In this document: positions 22,259-33,784 of the stretch, one piece after another
Numbering within the stretch: the stretch's first letter is position 1
Layout of the letters: each line of letters begins with the position of its first letter
Source of the DNA: Prosopocoilus inquinatus
Lineage: Eukaryota; Arthropoda; Insecta; Coleoptera; Lucanidae
Length of the DNA: 64,000 nucleotides
Assembly: GCA_036172665.1 (NCBI GenBank)
Contig: CM069874.1
Span: 49,272,707 to 49,336,706 of the forward strand
Direction: 5' to 3'
Notes under the pieces: model-generated
Seen by the model: the letters and a program-made list of their open reading frames with translations, nothing else
Told to the model about the DNA's origin: nothing
Database searches by the model: none
Translations under genes and position numbers: made by a program

Positions 22259-22561
22259 TTATGAGAATGACATTGAGTTCCATACTTTCATCCGATATTT
22301 GTTTATTATATTTTTGTGCCGTATATTTTTGTGCCATATATTAATGTTGTGCATATCAGTCCTGAATCGTATTTTATTGTACATGTAAGCTGGAGTTTTA
22401 TTTTGAATATGTTTAACGTAGAAGCTCGCCAAGTGAAGATCACGTTGATTTGCCACATTTAGCCAATGCAATTGGGTTAACGTATGAGAAACAAGATCTC
22501 TAAGTTTTAGACCGTATACAAGAATGTTGAACTCTTTGTATTCTCTTACACGTTGTGGCAT
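22259..22561 (-). pseudogene. C-terminal end of a LINE ORF2
   Basis: The 100-codon minus frame holds the post-RT conserved region of Jockey/CR1 LINEs: LTQLHWLNVANQRDLHLASF, then NKTPAYMYNKI and finally VWNSMS, the usual (F)xxxWNxLP end. It starts mid-protein and the RT itself is absent, so it is a fragment. It lies head-to-head with the plus-strand LINE at 22636, so the two are separate insertions. Confidence 0.7.
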
Positions 22562-22635
22562 GTAAACACGGACCGTATACTATATGAGCAAAAGTAAACT
22601 CGTACATCCAGTAACCCGAACTTTTGGGACCTAGT

Positions 22636-23990
22636 AATCCGAACGCTACTTCGATATTCCATACGTTACTGGTAGAGACGTTTTTAGCGTCTTTCCTCTT
22701 CCAAATCCTTAATCTATCTCTTAAATCCGCTTGCTTTCCGTATCAGTGGAAGCTAACTAAAGTTATTCCTGTTCTCAAATCTGGGATCCACAATGGTCTC
22801 CAATACAGGACTATTTCGATTTTATCGATTTTTGAAATTGTCATTTATGCCAAAATCTATCCCTGCGTAAAAAATCTTGTATCCCCTTTTCGACATGGAT
22901 GTACCGAACGGCGATCTACCGTAACTAACAGTTTTGTACTGTTTATATCTGAATCGCTTGATAAACGAGGGCAAGTTGATGTCATCTACACTGATATTAA
23001 TAAACCATTCGTTATCATTAGCCACTCAATACTGTTAAATAAATTATCTAGTTTTTGTTTTACTGGAAACTTAGTTACATTTTTTAAATAGTATTAGGGC
23101 CAAAGACTACAATACGTCCACCATAATGGCTTCAAATCCCGCTATTTCACAGCCCCATCAGGCCTACCTCAAGGATCGAACTTGGACCCTCTCCTCTTTG
23201 TACTCTTCCGATGAAGCCAAATTCTTCCATTCAATCAACTCATTTCAAAATTGTTACTCTACAGTTAATCAGAGGCGTGCGGTAAGCAGTCTGCATCTTA
23301 ATATTGACAAATGTAAAGTCAAGACGTACTCTAAATGCATAAAGATGTTCGAATATAAGGAGGGTCAGGCTCCTCTCACTCCAGTTACAACTGTAAGAGC
23401 TCTCGGGATAATCTTTGACTCTGAGCTTAACTTCTAACAATACGTGCTTTGTTCACTGGTCAAATCATCAAATAAAATGGTTTCGTTATTAGAAATTGTA
23501 GATTTGTCATCAATGAAATAGCCTTAAAAGTGCTTTATTTCTCTTTAATCCGGTCCAGATTGGAATATTCAGTGATTGCTTGGATATCGATATTTAAATG
23601 GCATTCTTCTATTTTAGAAAATGTTCAGAGGAAATTTTCCAAATATATGTGGTTCAAGAGATATGGTGTATATCCTGTGAGAGGACTAGACCGGGAACAG
23701 TTAACATCAAAATTCTAAGTTTCATCACTCAGTCACAGAAGGAAATGTTGTTGTTGTTGTTACTCTTTTGTATAAATTAATGCATAAACAACTAGACTAC
23801 CCGTTTTTATTAAACAAATTAAACTTTTTCGTACCAAGACCTGAAGCAAGAGAAATTTCCACTTTTTTTCCATAGCAAGACCCAACATGTTATTAAGATC
23901 TACAGTTCGTATAATGTATTCAGTCAATAATATCTGTCTAAGATGTGACATTTTCAATGATAATCTTGTTTCAATAATAAAGCTTCTACA
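22636..23990 (+). pseudogene. LINE reverse transcriptase pseudogene (Jockey-type)
   Basis: In order, the plus strand gives NLSLKSACFPYQWKLTKVIP (RT motif 1), VLKSGIHNGLQYRTISIL (motif 2), HGCTERRSTVTN (motif 2a), VIYTDINKPFV (degenerate motif A), then a frame change. There follow LHLNIDKCKV (after the lost motif C), LGIIFDSELNF, LIRSRLEYSVIAW, ILENVQRKFSKYM and the VPRPEAR end motif. Motif B and the YADD loop are deleted or scrambled around 23090-23220. The length and order fit a LINE 3' half with no endonuclease. It is well diverged and non-functional. Confidence 0.85.
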
Positions 23991-25079
23991 TACTGACCGA
24001 ATTATAAATTCTCATTCCTAAACTTATTGCCCTCTTTGTCCATTTTATTTTCTATTCCATTAATTAGGTTAATACCCGAACTTTCCAAACTCTCAAAAAA
24101 AAACCTCAGCATAAGTACATAAAATGCTGCCTTCTGTGCGTATTTTCCGGTGGTTACCGTACTACAACCAAAAAATTTCGGAGGTGCCACTTGTTTGGAA
24201 CCGTTGATATGTGCGAGAGAGAAAGACTTGCAAGGTCGCAACTCCTTCCTATAATCGACACCGACACCGCGCTGAGTTCCGTATACAAACCCATTTCGCA
24301 GCGTTTCGCTATAATAATTGCCGATATGGTTTATTAATTATTTTATTTAAAATTTTAATTCACTGAGCGAAGTAATATATTTTACGATATCAACTACCGA
24401 CGAATAAATTTAAAATTATGCACCAATTAGGCAAGCGTGTTAAAAACGTTCTTCCTACACCCTTAATCTAACAATCTCGCTGCTAGCTATGAAAGTATTA
24501 CTACTTACGATCCATGGAAAAAAAGTAGATTTTTATAAGTCTATTAATAATAATATGGAATGAGAAAATACAATCTGTTTTAACATCGCTTTTAATTTGG
24601 TCGGCAATTACGAACCGCAGCTTCTTGAATTGCACTAGATTTTAATTTAAAAATACTTAAACTTGTAATTACTTGCAGTGAAGTTAATTTAAATTATAAA
24701 TGTTTTGACCGATTAGCTTGATTGGAGCGGCTGATTTACGTCGTTCCTGCTCAAGATCAAGTAACGTACTTACCCTGGCCTACTTCGGCTGCGGGTCATA
24801 ATTGAAGAGGCGGCCGCGTTCCACTCTTAGCTATGCCGGCAGTTCTCAAACGGTTTAGTGAAAATCTGCCACTACAATTTTCTCGAAAACCATTATATTT
24901 ATGTTAAGAACATATGAGTTCAATCGTTGCCATTTATGGTGATATATTACAGGTTTAAATATTTGCACACAGTAAAAGAACACCCTGTATATTTTAAAGT
25001 TATTGCTTAAGTTAAATTTAGTTAAGTTAGCTGAACTTAGTTAATTAATGTTTATTTATAGCTTATAATAAGTTAAACA
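23991..25079. other. unassigned stretch
   Basis: A 79-codon minus frame at 24002-24241 has no known domain. A CACCCTGTATA end of the CAGGGTG class lies at 24981 without a clear partner. A more GC-rich block lies at 24720-24850. Confidence 0.4.
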
Positions 25080-25165
25080 GATAAGCATAGTTTCTGTACT
25101 GCAGTAGTATTTTTCTTGTGATTGGAATTTTCTGTTAGGCAATAAAGATATTATTATTATTATCA
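25080..25165 (+). mobile_element. LINE 3' tail with (ATT)n
   Basis: The order GGCAATAAAGAT then (ATT)5 at 25148-25163 is like the ends of the LINEs finishing at 32560, 49762 and 63467. No RT motifs remain upstream, so only the 3' untranslated end was inserted or survives. Confidence 0.5.
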
Positions 25166-25672
25166 CAAGTAGGTAATCGCATTCTGCTCTTTGTAACCTG
25201 TGAACATCTCTTTGCGCATTAAGACGTAAAAAAGAAAACATTTCACATTTCAAAGTTGAAACATAAAACAGATTTTGAAAAAAAAGAAAATAGGAGTTGG
25301 TGTAAGTTACTAACTCCATTATAGCTTTAGAATATCGAGTGGATAAAGCAACAGTGTCTGACATTTAAAAAATAAACAAAAAATATTATGAAATACGTAA
25401 CAACGGACAAAGGTCATAGAATTAGAAAAACTTTAAAAATTAGTGCAAATTCTGAAGTAAAAAAATGTGTATAGGTATCGTTTTTGCAAATTTAATACCT
25501 CATTTAGGATTACGGAATAATCCGAACAATTAGCTAATTTGAACGACCATTTACATTTAATTGTTCAGATTAAAGCGGTTTCACGTGTTTTAATAACATC
25601 AAATCAAGCTGGACTATTATAAAATATGTTAAGTAAATACAAATCGTTGTTTTCCTTTTTGCTTGAACGCGC

Positions 25673-25775
25673 TTTCACACTAGCCATCAAAACACACGGC
25701 CGTGCATACGCAGAGACGAATTTTAGATGACTGGGCGCACGCACGCCCATGCGTTTTGACGGCTAGTGTAAAACC
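25673..25775. mobile_element. 103-bp hairpin MITE
   Basis: The ends TTTCACACTAGCCATCAAAA and TTTTGACGGCTAGTGTAAAA are inverted copies with few mismatches. The inner part (CGGCCGTGCAT against the CGCCCATGCG side) also pairs in part. No open frame. Confidence 0.75.
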
Positions 25776-26505
25776 ACTCCGAGTACTTATGTCAATATAT
25801 ACTTTATTTTTTTAATGCTACAAAATGCCGCACAGTGGAACGATCTAATGGGAGCTACTGGACATGGCTACTATAGCTACATAGGTGTACAGATTTTTAT
25901 GAAAATTTGTATAGATAATACCAATACCATTTTCAACAGACGGTGAAAATTAAATTACGATTCATTCATCGGTTTATAATCAAAATAACAAAAGACTTCT
26001 CGTGTTATGTTACGTTAAGTTCTGCGTTATCAGAGAAGGATTATGAAAGAAAAATGAAACAAAAATAATTTTTAAATTCACTTATTAGCGCAAATTTAGC
26101 TAAAATTTGTAACATATAAACGTTAACGCAGTAATATACAGCATGTCCTACAGTAGGTCTCAAATTCTTTTGCTACAAAATGATTAGTCCCAGCGAAATC
26201 AAAAGGTTTGTACTTTTTGCCATTACTAAGACTTTCACAGAATTTATTTATTTATTATCTGTGAATTTACAGTGGATATAGAGATAATGTTTCATTATGA
26301 ACATGGTCTACTATTTTAAAAATATTTTTTTGTTATTATTTAGTTATGTTGTAAGTAATTAAGAAATGTTGGGATCGTTGTAAAAAGAAAAGGAAATCTC
26401 TACCGAATGAAATACAAAATACTATACAACATTGAAATTAGAGAATCTTTCCTAATTTAAACTAAATTTTTATCAACAAAAATAAAAAAAACTTTACAAT
26501 GGTAA

Positions 26506-26914
26506 CCCTTCCAAATTGAACATCCAATATAGCAACGCATAGATGAACTATTTTGAGAAAGTACAGGGTGACTACACGAGAATTCCTACCCCCTTTAACT
26601 CTTTTATTTCTGATTTTAGGAAAACATACTTAACACAAAACTTAAAGGAGCTAATTCAAAGTTTCTCTGTGTGCTCACAGAAAAACAATGGTGGTATAAA
26701 CGAGATATAAACTAAACTTAAGTTTTATTAAATTGAACACCCTATATATTATTACGTTTTGCGATTATAAATTAAATTAAATTCAGCATCAACATAGAAA
26801 TTAGCTGATTTAACCGAATTTGTATCCTCAAAAAAAAAAAAAATAAGAATCGCAGCCCTTTTAAATTGAACACCCGATATAACAACGCATAGATGAACTA
26901 TTTTGAGTAAGTAC
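26506..26914. repeat. direct 59-bp repeats flanking CAGGGTG ends
   Basis: Copies at 26506-26564 and 26856-26914 share CCCTT, AAATTGAACAYCC and an ATAGCAACGCATAGATGAAC-type block ending in AAGTAC. Between them, TACAGGGTGACTACACG at 26562 and AACACCCTATATA at 26737 look like the two ends of a short MITE. The arrangement may reflect insertion with duplication or two related copies. Confidence 0.55.
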
Positions 26915-26972
26915 GTTTCATATTTTCCCACCCATCATGATTAGGTTATTTGGTTATAATTTATTCTAATAA

Positions 26973-27136
26973 AATAAATTAATACGAGGCAGGAAACAGT
27001 AACAGGAAGACAGAAAAATTCTGTCACTTACGGGATATGAACCCGGGCCTCTCTCGGTTTCGCGGCAAGAATTATTTGTAAACCCAGAATTTTCCTGTCT
27101 TCCTCTTAGTGTTTGATTCCTTGTATTAATTTATTT
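26973..27136. repeat. palindrome enclosing a tRNA-like segment
   Basis: The arms AATAAATTAATAC.AGG through GAGGAAGACAG.AAAATTCTG pair between 26973-27023 and 27087-27136. The loop, read on minus, contains CCGCGAAACCGAGAGAGG and then CGGGTTCATATCCCG, which can form a 4-bp stem with a 7-nt TTCATAT loop like a tRNA T arm. The T loop has T where the invariant A58 should be, and no A box is seen. It could be a SINE head or pseudo-tRNA. Confidence 0.5.
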
Positions 27137-27675
27137 AATTCAGCACTAACATATCCTCCTCTTTATATTTGAGATATTCTTATAAAATTTAATGCAATTA
27201 TAATGATACACAAAAAAAGTACAAAATGGTATCAAAGAAGCGTAAGCTAACAAGAAAAATAGCGGTACAAGAAGAAAAAATTCAAAAAATATTAAAGGAA
27301 TACACAACAAAAGTCTACCTTCCCATACAAGAAAAGAAGGAACGTAAAAATAATGTAACCACAGTTCGAATATTTAAAAATAAACAAATGAATTTTAATG
27401 GAAATTAAATTTCCGTTTACAAACACCGCAAGCTTACGAACATAAGCAATGAATCATATCAGATAAATAAGAACGGAAAACAATGAAGATTTTGAATAAT
27501 TACAATGAAAAATTAAAAGAACACAGAGGACAGCGAATCTTGTACTTGAATCTTGAAAAGATTGAAACCGTCCACAAACTGAAAGACAAAATATTAATTT
27601 TGACGTTTCTCAGGGTCCATTTTTATCATGACCTGCTAAATGAACTGTACTTTTCTGTTAGATAGTTTAATTTGT

Positions 27676-27850
27676 TCGTGTTATCGTGACTCTTAATGTC
27701 AACTTGACAGATATTTTTAATGTTTACTTGTTACCTGTTTGAAAAATAATACTTCAGATTTCAAAAAACACAGGTTTATATCGTCAAAAAATTGTAAAAT
27801 TTCTCTTGATATGTTCGATGTACTTTAGTTACATACAATAAATATAGATT
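27676..27850. repeat. dispersed repeat, copy A (partner at 57225-57425)
   Basis: Shares TGTCAAYKTGACAGATA, the CAAAAAATTGTAAAA block, and ATAGCAATAAAT or CAATAAATATA endings with the segment at 57225-57425, in the same order. Function unknown. It lies inside the Transib-like interval. Confidence 0.5.
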
Positions 27851-28125
27851 TAAAAAATAATAAATATACTTTAAATTATTTGTAAGACCTTGTTACTTGA
27901 CATTTTTCTTAATGGTGTAAGTGAAAAAACATTTCAAGACGAGTCTTGCAAAAAAACACAAGTCCCTAGCGTCATTTGTTTGGAAGATATTTGCATTTGT
28001 TTAAAGTACTGCAACAGTGATATGTTTTAAAAAGTTGAATAACGCGTAAACAGTTTACATTAGGCCCTACGTATGGTACATAAAGTCACATTAAAATTGA
28101 GCCCGGAATTCGAAAATGTAAAAAG

Positions 28126-28315
28126 ATGTAGGGTCTTCCATTTAAAATAACGAAGTGATATAACGTTCAGACTAAACGGAACACTCTGTATATAGCAAAT
28201 AATTTTAAAATATACCTTATATGAAATAATGAAACTTTTGTTTGAAACCATTTTTTGTAAAATGACTAACTAAAGAGATGTGAAAAAAGCCGTCTTAGAT
28301 AGAACACTCTATATT
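28126..28315. repeat. cluster of CAGGGTG-type ends
   Basis: GTAGGGTCTTCCATTTAAAA at 28130, GGAACACTCTGTATA at 28178 and AGAACACTCTATATT at 28299 are degenerate members of the terminal motif found on many short elements here. They may bound one or two small MITEs of about 65 and 185 bp. Confidence 0.4.
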
Positions 28316-28803
28316 CATAAAAATTTAAATATCGTGTAAGGTCGCAGGAAGTCGCAAAATCTGATGGTATCAGCTTGCAACTTAGTGTCGTAGAGTATTA
28401 ATGTTGCACATTATACAGCGCGATATTGCGAGAGTTTTACGAAACTGTCAATAATAGATTAACATTAATAATTTTTATTTTCTTGCTAAACGGCACATTG
28501 GAGCGTAGATTTCACATATCAGAGATAATGTACTTGGACACTCTTTTTTCAGTATAAAGTTTGTTGCAATTTAGAAAAACACCAACGAAGAAATTCAAAT
28601 TTGAAATTTTTTCTGATTTAAAAAAGACACTATTTTTCAGACATTATGTGGCTTATTTTTTAAATAAATTAAAAAAAAAGTTAAAGATGCTTTAACATAC
28701 CAACATAAGTAACAAATATGTATGAAAAGATTTTCTGAATTTGATACTTGAGTTTCTGACCGATGTCCAAAGCGTTACATTAGATCGTTCCACTGTGCGC
28801 CGT

Positions 28804-30046
28804 TTCTCAACATTACCTGACGTCATTCACCGTCATATGACGGCTGCTACATTACGGTACGGCCATCCTAGGAAGCCAAACCTTTGTTAATTGTGAGTTC
28901 AGTTTGCATAGCAACTTATATTTTCTGTCTTTTATTCGATGATCCGAAAATCCGGATCAACCAATGCAATTGTTAGTTCGAATTAAAGAGGTCGTCCTAT
29001 ATTTTTGACCTCCAGAAGCCATCCTTGAAACATGACCTGCTCTTCCTGCTCTTTTTTGGACACACAGTACATTAGATGAATCAAGTCCACCTTTGTACCC
29101 AAGGCAGATTTAAAAATGCAAAATTATGTGAAAAAAAATCGAATATTTTAAAATACTTTCAGGCAAAATAAGAAAAACAAAACGAACAAGTAATTTTTTT
29201 AATTCATGATTTTTTTAGGACCTGTGTGTCTTCGAACCTAAATTATCAATATTCCAATTTATTAACAGCACACGTTACTTTTGTTTAACACGAAATACTT
29301 TCTCCAAGAATACTATAGTATGTATTTAAGATGAAGAGAAAACAAACAGCGTTTCTCGAGGAGCAGGGTAGCAACCGCATACACTTCACATTCATGTTTG
29401 CAGAACGACGCGAAAGAGAAACTAGGAAAATTAACCCAGGACGATTCACTGCAAGCAAACAGCCGATAATAATTAATACCATTCCAGCAGCTGGCGAACG
29501 TTTTCACCGAGCCTAATATCTTGTTGCTAGGTGCATTTGGCAGTGGCGTGCCAGTCGACCGGCGCGCGGCGGTTCCATGCATGAATAATGTCGTTCGTAA
29601 GCGGACACATGTGTGTATACATAGGGGGGAGAGTTCATAGAGGATCGCACAATGCGTCCTTTGTTGAAACTCTTCAATGTCGACGCTGTGTGTACAGAGG
29701 GATCCAACGTCGTTCGATCGGATTCTGATGTCGCTGTGCATTCGGTGACACACATGTTCATCACCAAACAAAGGAAATTACCGACTGTGTTTCACGTTAT
29801 ACAAATGCATGATCCGTAACTAAATTAACAACAGAAAAACATTTTATGCCAAGAGCACATCATATAGATAGGAAGTAAGACATCGGAAATCATGTGTTGC
29901 GTTCGATATGTGAAATCACTGTTTGTTTGAATTGAAATTTTTAGTTTTCTTTGCATTGCATTTTGAATTCCAAACTTAGTTTTTTTTTACAGTTTATAGT
30001 TAGCAAGATAAATACTGCTATTAAATTACTTCGTTGATATGTAGAT
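28804..30046. other. unassigned stretch
   Basis: A GC-richer block at 29330-29780 has overlapping frames on both strands (for example 29331-29516 plus and 29313-29771 minus) with no domain. The overlap argues against coding. Nothing else is recognised. Confidence 0.4.
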
Positions 30047-32564
30047 GTGCATTATACAGCCTGTACAAATGAGGTAATTACACTGTGTGACTCTTTAGTT
30101 GGTTTTGGTATGAAGCAAAGAGTGCATGAACCCACCAGGCACAATACATATTTGGATAACATCTTCTTGAGTGCTTGTCTGAATACTGGTTACGTGAATA
30201 TTATTGATCTTGACTTCTCTGACCATACAGGTCAAATTATTGTAGTAGCTGTATTAGTTAATTCGAAAGAATCTTTACCAGACTAAAAGAGTATGAAGAC
30301 CAGTAACACAAATAGGTCTAAACCAATTTTAGGACATCGTTTCTAAAAAAGCATATTTAATTTCGTTTCCGGAAAAAGAACATATATCGGCGCCAAGTTA
30401 TATTTCCAAATTCTTTATCGATGATTTAATGATGAGTTTCGAACGAAACGAGCGCTGAGCCAGTAAAAATGAACAAAGAAAATGAAATAAGAGCAGTAGT
30501 TTCTAAATAGTGCTCGATGGTGAGGGCTAAATCATTACATTTTGCTTAATCGGTTTCTAAGCGTTGTTATTTTATTTATTGCGTGTTTAAACATTGTATC
30601 TTGTCCGTGCACGTCCAAGACGTTGCATTTTTGTTTGATGTACGTACAACTATGCATTGTAATTAACATGTCATTATGATTTGACGGTTGAAATACCCTA
30701 AATACGCCATCCACCCCGTTAGATATATTGTGCAATCTGATCACTCCAATAATATTAACTGGTTTAATGATGAGTTAAGAACTATGAGACAACAATTATC
30801 CTTACTCTCAGAAGTTAATAGACAATACAACAATGATAATAATAATACACAACTTAAAGTACATAAAAAACTTTACCAAAAGACAATTCACAAAGTGAAA
30901 ATTACAGATAATGATAGCTTAATTCGTTCTGCTCAAAATCCTAGCACGCAAATGTAAGTGGAATGTCATAAATAAATATAGAGTTAATGCCAAAACAAAA
31001 ATCTTAGCAGATATCACTGCTGACGAATTTAACACATATATTGCGGACATAGCACAGATACTTACAAATAATAACCCTTATTCACAAAGCAGACTTTCAA
31101 ATTTGAAGAACTGAAATTTCAACACTCTTCTCTTTTATTGAAGTTAGCTTCAATAAAGTAAGGGATACCGAAATAATCTTAAAAATAAAAACAGCCACGA
31201 TAATCATGGTTTAAAGGCTAAAATAATAAAATCAGAGAAAAATGTAATTTTAATACCTCTCACAAAACTTATAAATCTATGTTATCAAAAAAATGTATTC
31301 CCAATATAAATATATTGAAGAACGCTCTTCTAAAGGAGACCCATATATGATCGAAAACTATCGTCCTACATCGTACTTCCAATCATTTCGAAAATTATAG
31401 AAAAATGTACGGCTAAGCAAATATTTCATTGTCTTGAAAGCAACGGATTTGACAGGTGCGTTTCAAAATTTTCATTTTAAATACAGTTTTGCTCTGCGAT
31501 CTAAGTAAAGCCTTCGACTGTGTTGACCATGGAATTCATCTGCGTAAGCTAAAGGTATACAACTGGTGCCCTAATAGCCTTGAACTAATGCACTCTTACT
31601 TTAAGAGTAGGTACCAGGTAGTGGCAGTAACGTCAAATAGGGAAATAACTATCGGTGTTCCCCAAGGCTCTGTTTTGGGCCCTATCTAATTTTTAATATA
31701 CATAAATGATCTCCCTCTCATAGATCCTGAATCTAACTATACGCATTTTTTGTGGAAGATACAACTATATCCGCCACTACTGATTCGGGAAATGTCAACA
31801 GTGATCATCCCATTGAAAGAAAATTTCTCGGTGTGTACGTTGATCCAAAACTACAGTAGAATGTTCTGAAAGCACTAAACACCGCATAGTTTGCAGACTT
31901 CCATTTTCATCTCTCCTATGCGATTCTAATATGTGGTCATGCTACTGGCACAAATCGTTGCCGTTTGTTTAAATTGCAACAATCCGTTTGTTCAGTGGTT
32001 TGGGTAATAAAGACAACGGTAGGGATGCGTTTCGTCAACTAAGTATTCTAACACTATCGTCAATTTTCATATTAGAAAACCTTCTGTATATAAAGAAAAA
32101 TTACAATTTGTTTACAACAAATGGAGACAAACGTACTTATCAAACAAGAGGCAGGAATGATACGGTAATTGCCTATTAACAACTGAAAAGGTGTCAAAGT
32201 GGTCCATGTTACTGGTCAATTAAGTCAATTAATGTTCTTCCAAAGGCAATAAAAGAACTACCTTTAATGAAATTTAAGAGTAAGATTAAAGAAATATTAA
32301 TCACTCAAAGCTTTTATTCTTTTAAAGTGTATTTAAATTTTGAATTCCATAAATTTTTATACCTAATTATCAATATTCTGTCGAAGTGTTACAAATGTAA
32401 TCCTCGAAATTTTATTGTGAATTTCAAATTTCAGAGTCCAAAGTGACTCATTGTAACTTAACTTTAACTGTGATTGTATTATTACTATTATGATTTACTA
32501 TTACAATGTATGTATATTGTATTTGCGATGCCAAGACGAATAAATTATTATTATTATTATAAGT
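30047..32564 (+). pseudogene. LINE carcass: endonuclease end through 3' tail
   Basis: The first frame (79 codons) carries the endonuclease C-terminus: VHEPTRHNTYLDNIFL and then DFSDHTGQ, the SDH motif of AP-type endonucleases. Next, from 30740, NWFNDELRTMRQQL and KKLYQKTIHKVK form the linker. From 31250 the RT follows: ILIPLTKLINLCYQKNVFP, then SKIIEKCT, LCDLSKAFDCVDHGIHLRKL (motif A intact) and ITIGVPQGSVLGPI (motif B intact), with NDLP after a stop. Motif C and the thumb are scrambled from 31740. A late KFKSKIKEIL piece lies near 32270, then a short 3' UTR and (ATT)n to 32564. It has many frame shifts and stops. Among the LINEs here, only this one still shows a clear endonuclease end. Confidence 0.85.
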
Positions 32565-33624
32565 TAGGATAAGTGTTAATTAATTATTTATATTAATATT
32601 GAACTTAGTGAAACGGAGTTAATATCGGCATAACTGGCAAAGAAAATAATTTGCGAAGTACGTTTCGGTCTTATTGAACATAGTATTAACAATACCTCCG
32701 ATGCAATAAACAAATTAGCCAGCTTTAAAGTTACAAGTGCTACAATTTTATGGTGTTTTCCTATCTTTTCACGTCTATTCTTACCACAGAATGTATCGAC
32801 ACTATTAATAAATGAGATGATGATGTTGTGTTTTCACAATCGTTACTTAAATTACACTAAACACTAAGTTAAAGATTCCATAGAAATTCTTTCGCGAAGT
32901 GGTGTCTACTCTCTAGTTTGCCGTCCAAGCTGCTTGAAGATTTCTTAAGAGGTCTTCGAGAATTTGAAGACAGCGTTGGAATTTTCTTATAGGTAACGTG
33001 TAAAATAAAAAATTCTTCTTGATGACAGGTGGAATAACTGATAACTTATCTATCCTTACTTCATTTTGAAATCCTCATGGAACTGTAAGTTAATAAAAAA
33101 CGGAAATGAAAGTGATAACTTCCTAGCTGGCTGAAACTCCACCAAGTTTTTAATCGATTTGAACCGCGCCGGGCTGAAATTAATTCAGTTTTCGGCGGCG
33201 CATCCGAATTTGTGGGAAAGGTTAAGTTTGTTCGGCAGCTTCGCGGCGAATTTAATTCGATAATTCCACTTGAAAAATTCCTAATCCTGACATCTGAATA
33301 GCAGCGCCAGTTCCGACGAAAACTTCTCGGGGCGAATCCGGAAAGGGAACGGACCCATTAGTATATTAGTTTTCCATTTATACTCTCTTCTTCCTCTCGT
33401 CCACAGTTTTTTCTTCTTCCTTTTTTATTCTGACATCAACATATCGATCTTTTCCGACCGGAAAAGTGGCTTAAACAGGAAAGCTAGCTAATCAACCATT
33501 CATAAGAACTCCAAATTGTCACACTTTTTGAGAAATATTTTTTTTTTATTTGAAGTTTTAGGATTGAAACTCATTCTCTTGTAGTCCAACGAAAAAATGT
33601 GACAAATTAAGTTTTATACTCCTT
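32565..33624. other. unassigned stretch
   Basis: A GC-balanced block at 33110-33370 (GGCGGCGCATCC and similar) stands out. It has no open frame, and I recognise nothing in it. Confidence 0.4.
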
Positions 33625-33702
33625 TTAATTTTTATCAAAATTGGGACATTCACATTTAATTGTTTAATTTTTATCAAAATTGGGTCATTCACATTTAATT
33701 GT
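33625..33702. repeat. 39-bp tandem duplication
   Basis: Copies start at 33625 and 33664 and share TTTTTATCAAAATTGGG and CATTCACATTTAATTGTTTA with a single A/T difference. Confidence 0.9.
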
Positions 33703-33784
33703 TTATCTGTAACGCATTTCTCTAAAAGATAGAAACCAGGAATTTATAAGTAATATGACTAGTACTTTGTATTTGTACTATACT

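Larger units (their letters stand above)
25831..28798. mobile_element. Transib-like interval: CACAGTGG inverted ends, 2.97 kb
   Basis: The left end CACAGTGGAACGATCTAATG at 25831 is perfectly matched in inverse at 28779-28798. A weaker match continues to about 38 bp, including a shared GGACAT. The 5 bp outside are TGCCG on the left and CGCCG on the right. Transib transposons have CACWRTG ends, about 38-bp inverted repeats, GC-rich 5-bp target duplications and lengths near 3 kb, so the frame fits. However, no Transib/RAG1-like transposase is readable inside. The interior holds other repeats, so the element would be long dead or non-autonomous. Confidence 0.45.

Noticed and set aside
24770..24800. 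ACTTACCCTGGCC resembling the 5' end of U1 snRNA
   Set aside because: The following sequence does not continue as U1 and no Sm site is evident.
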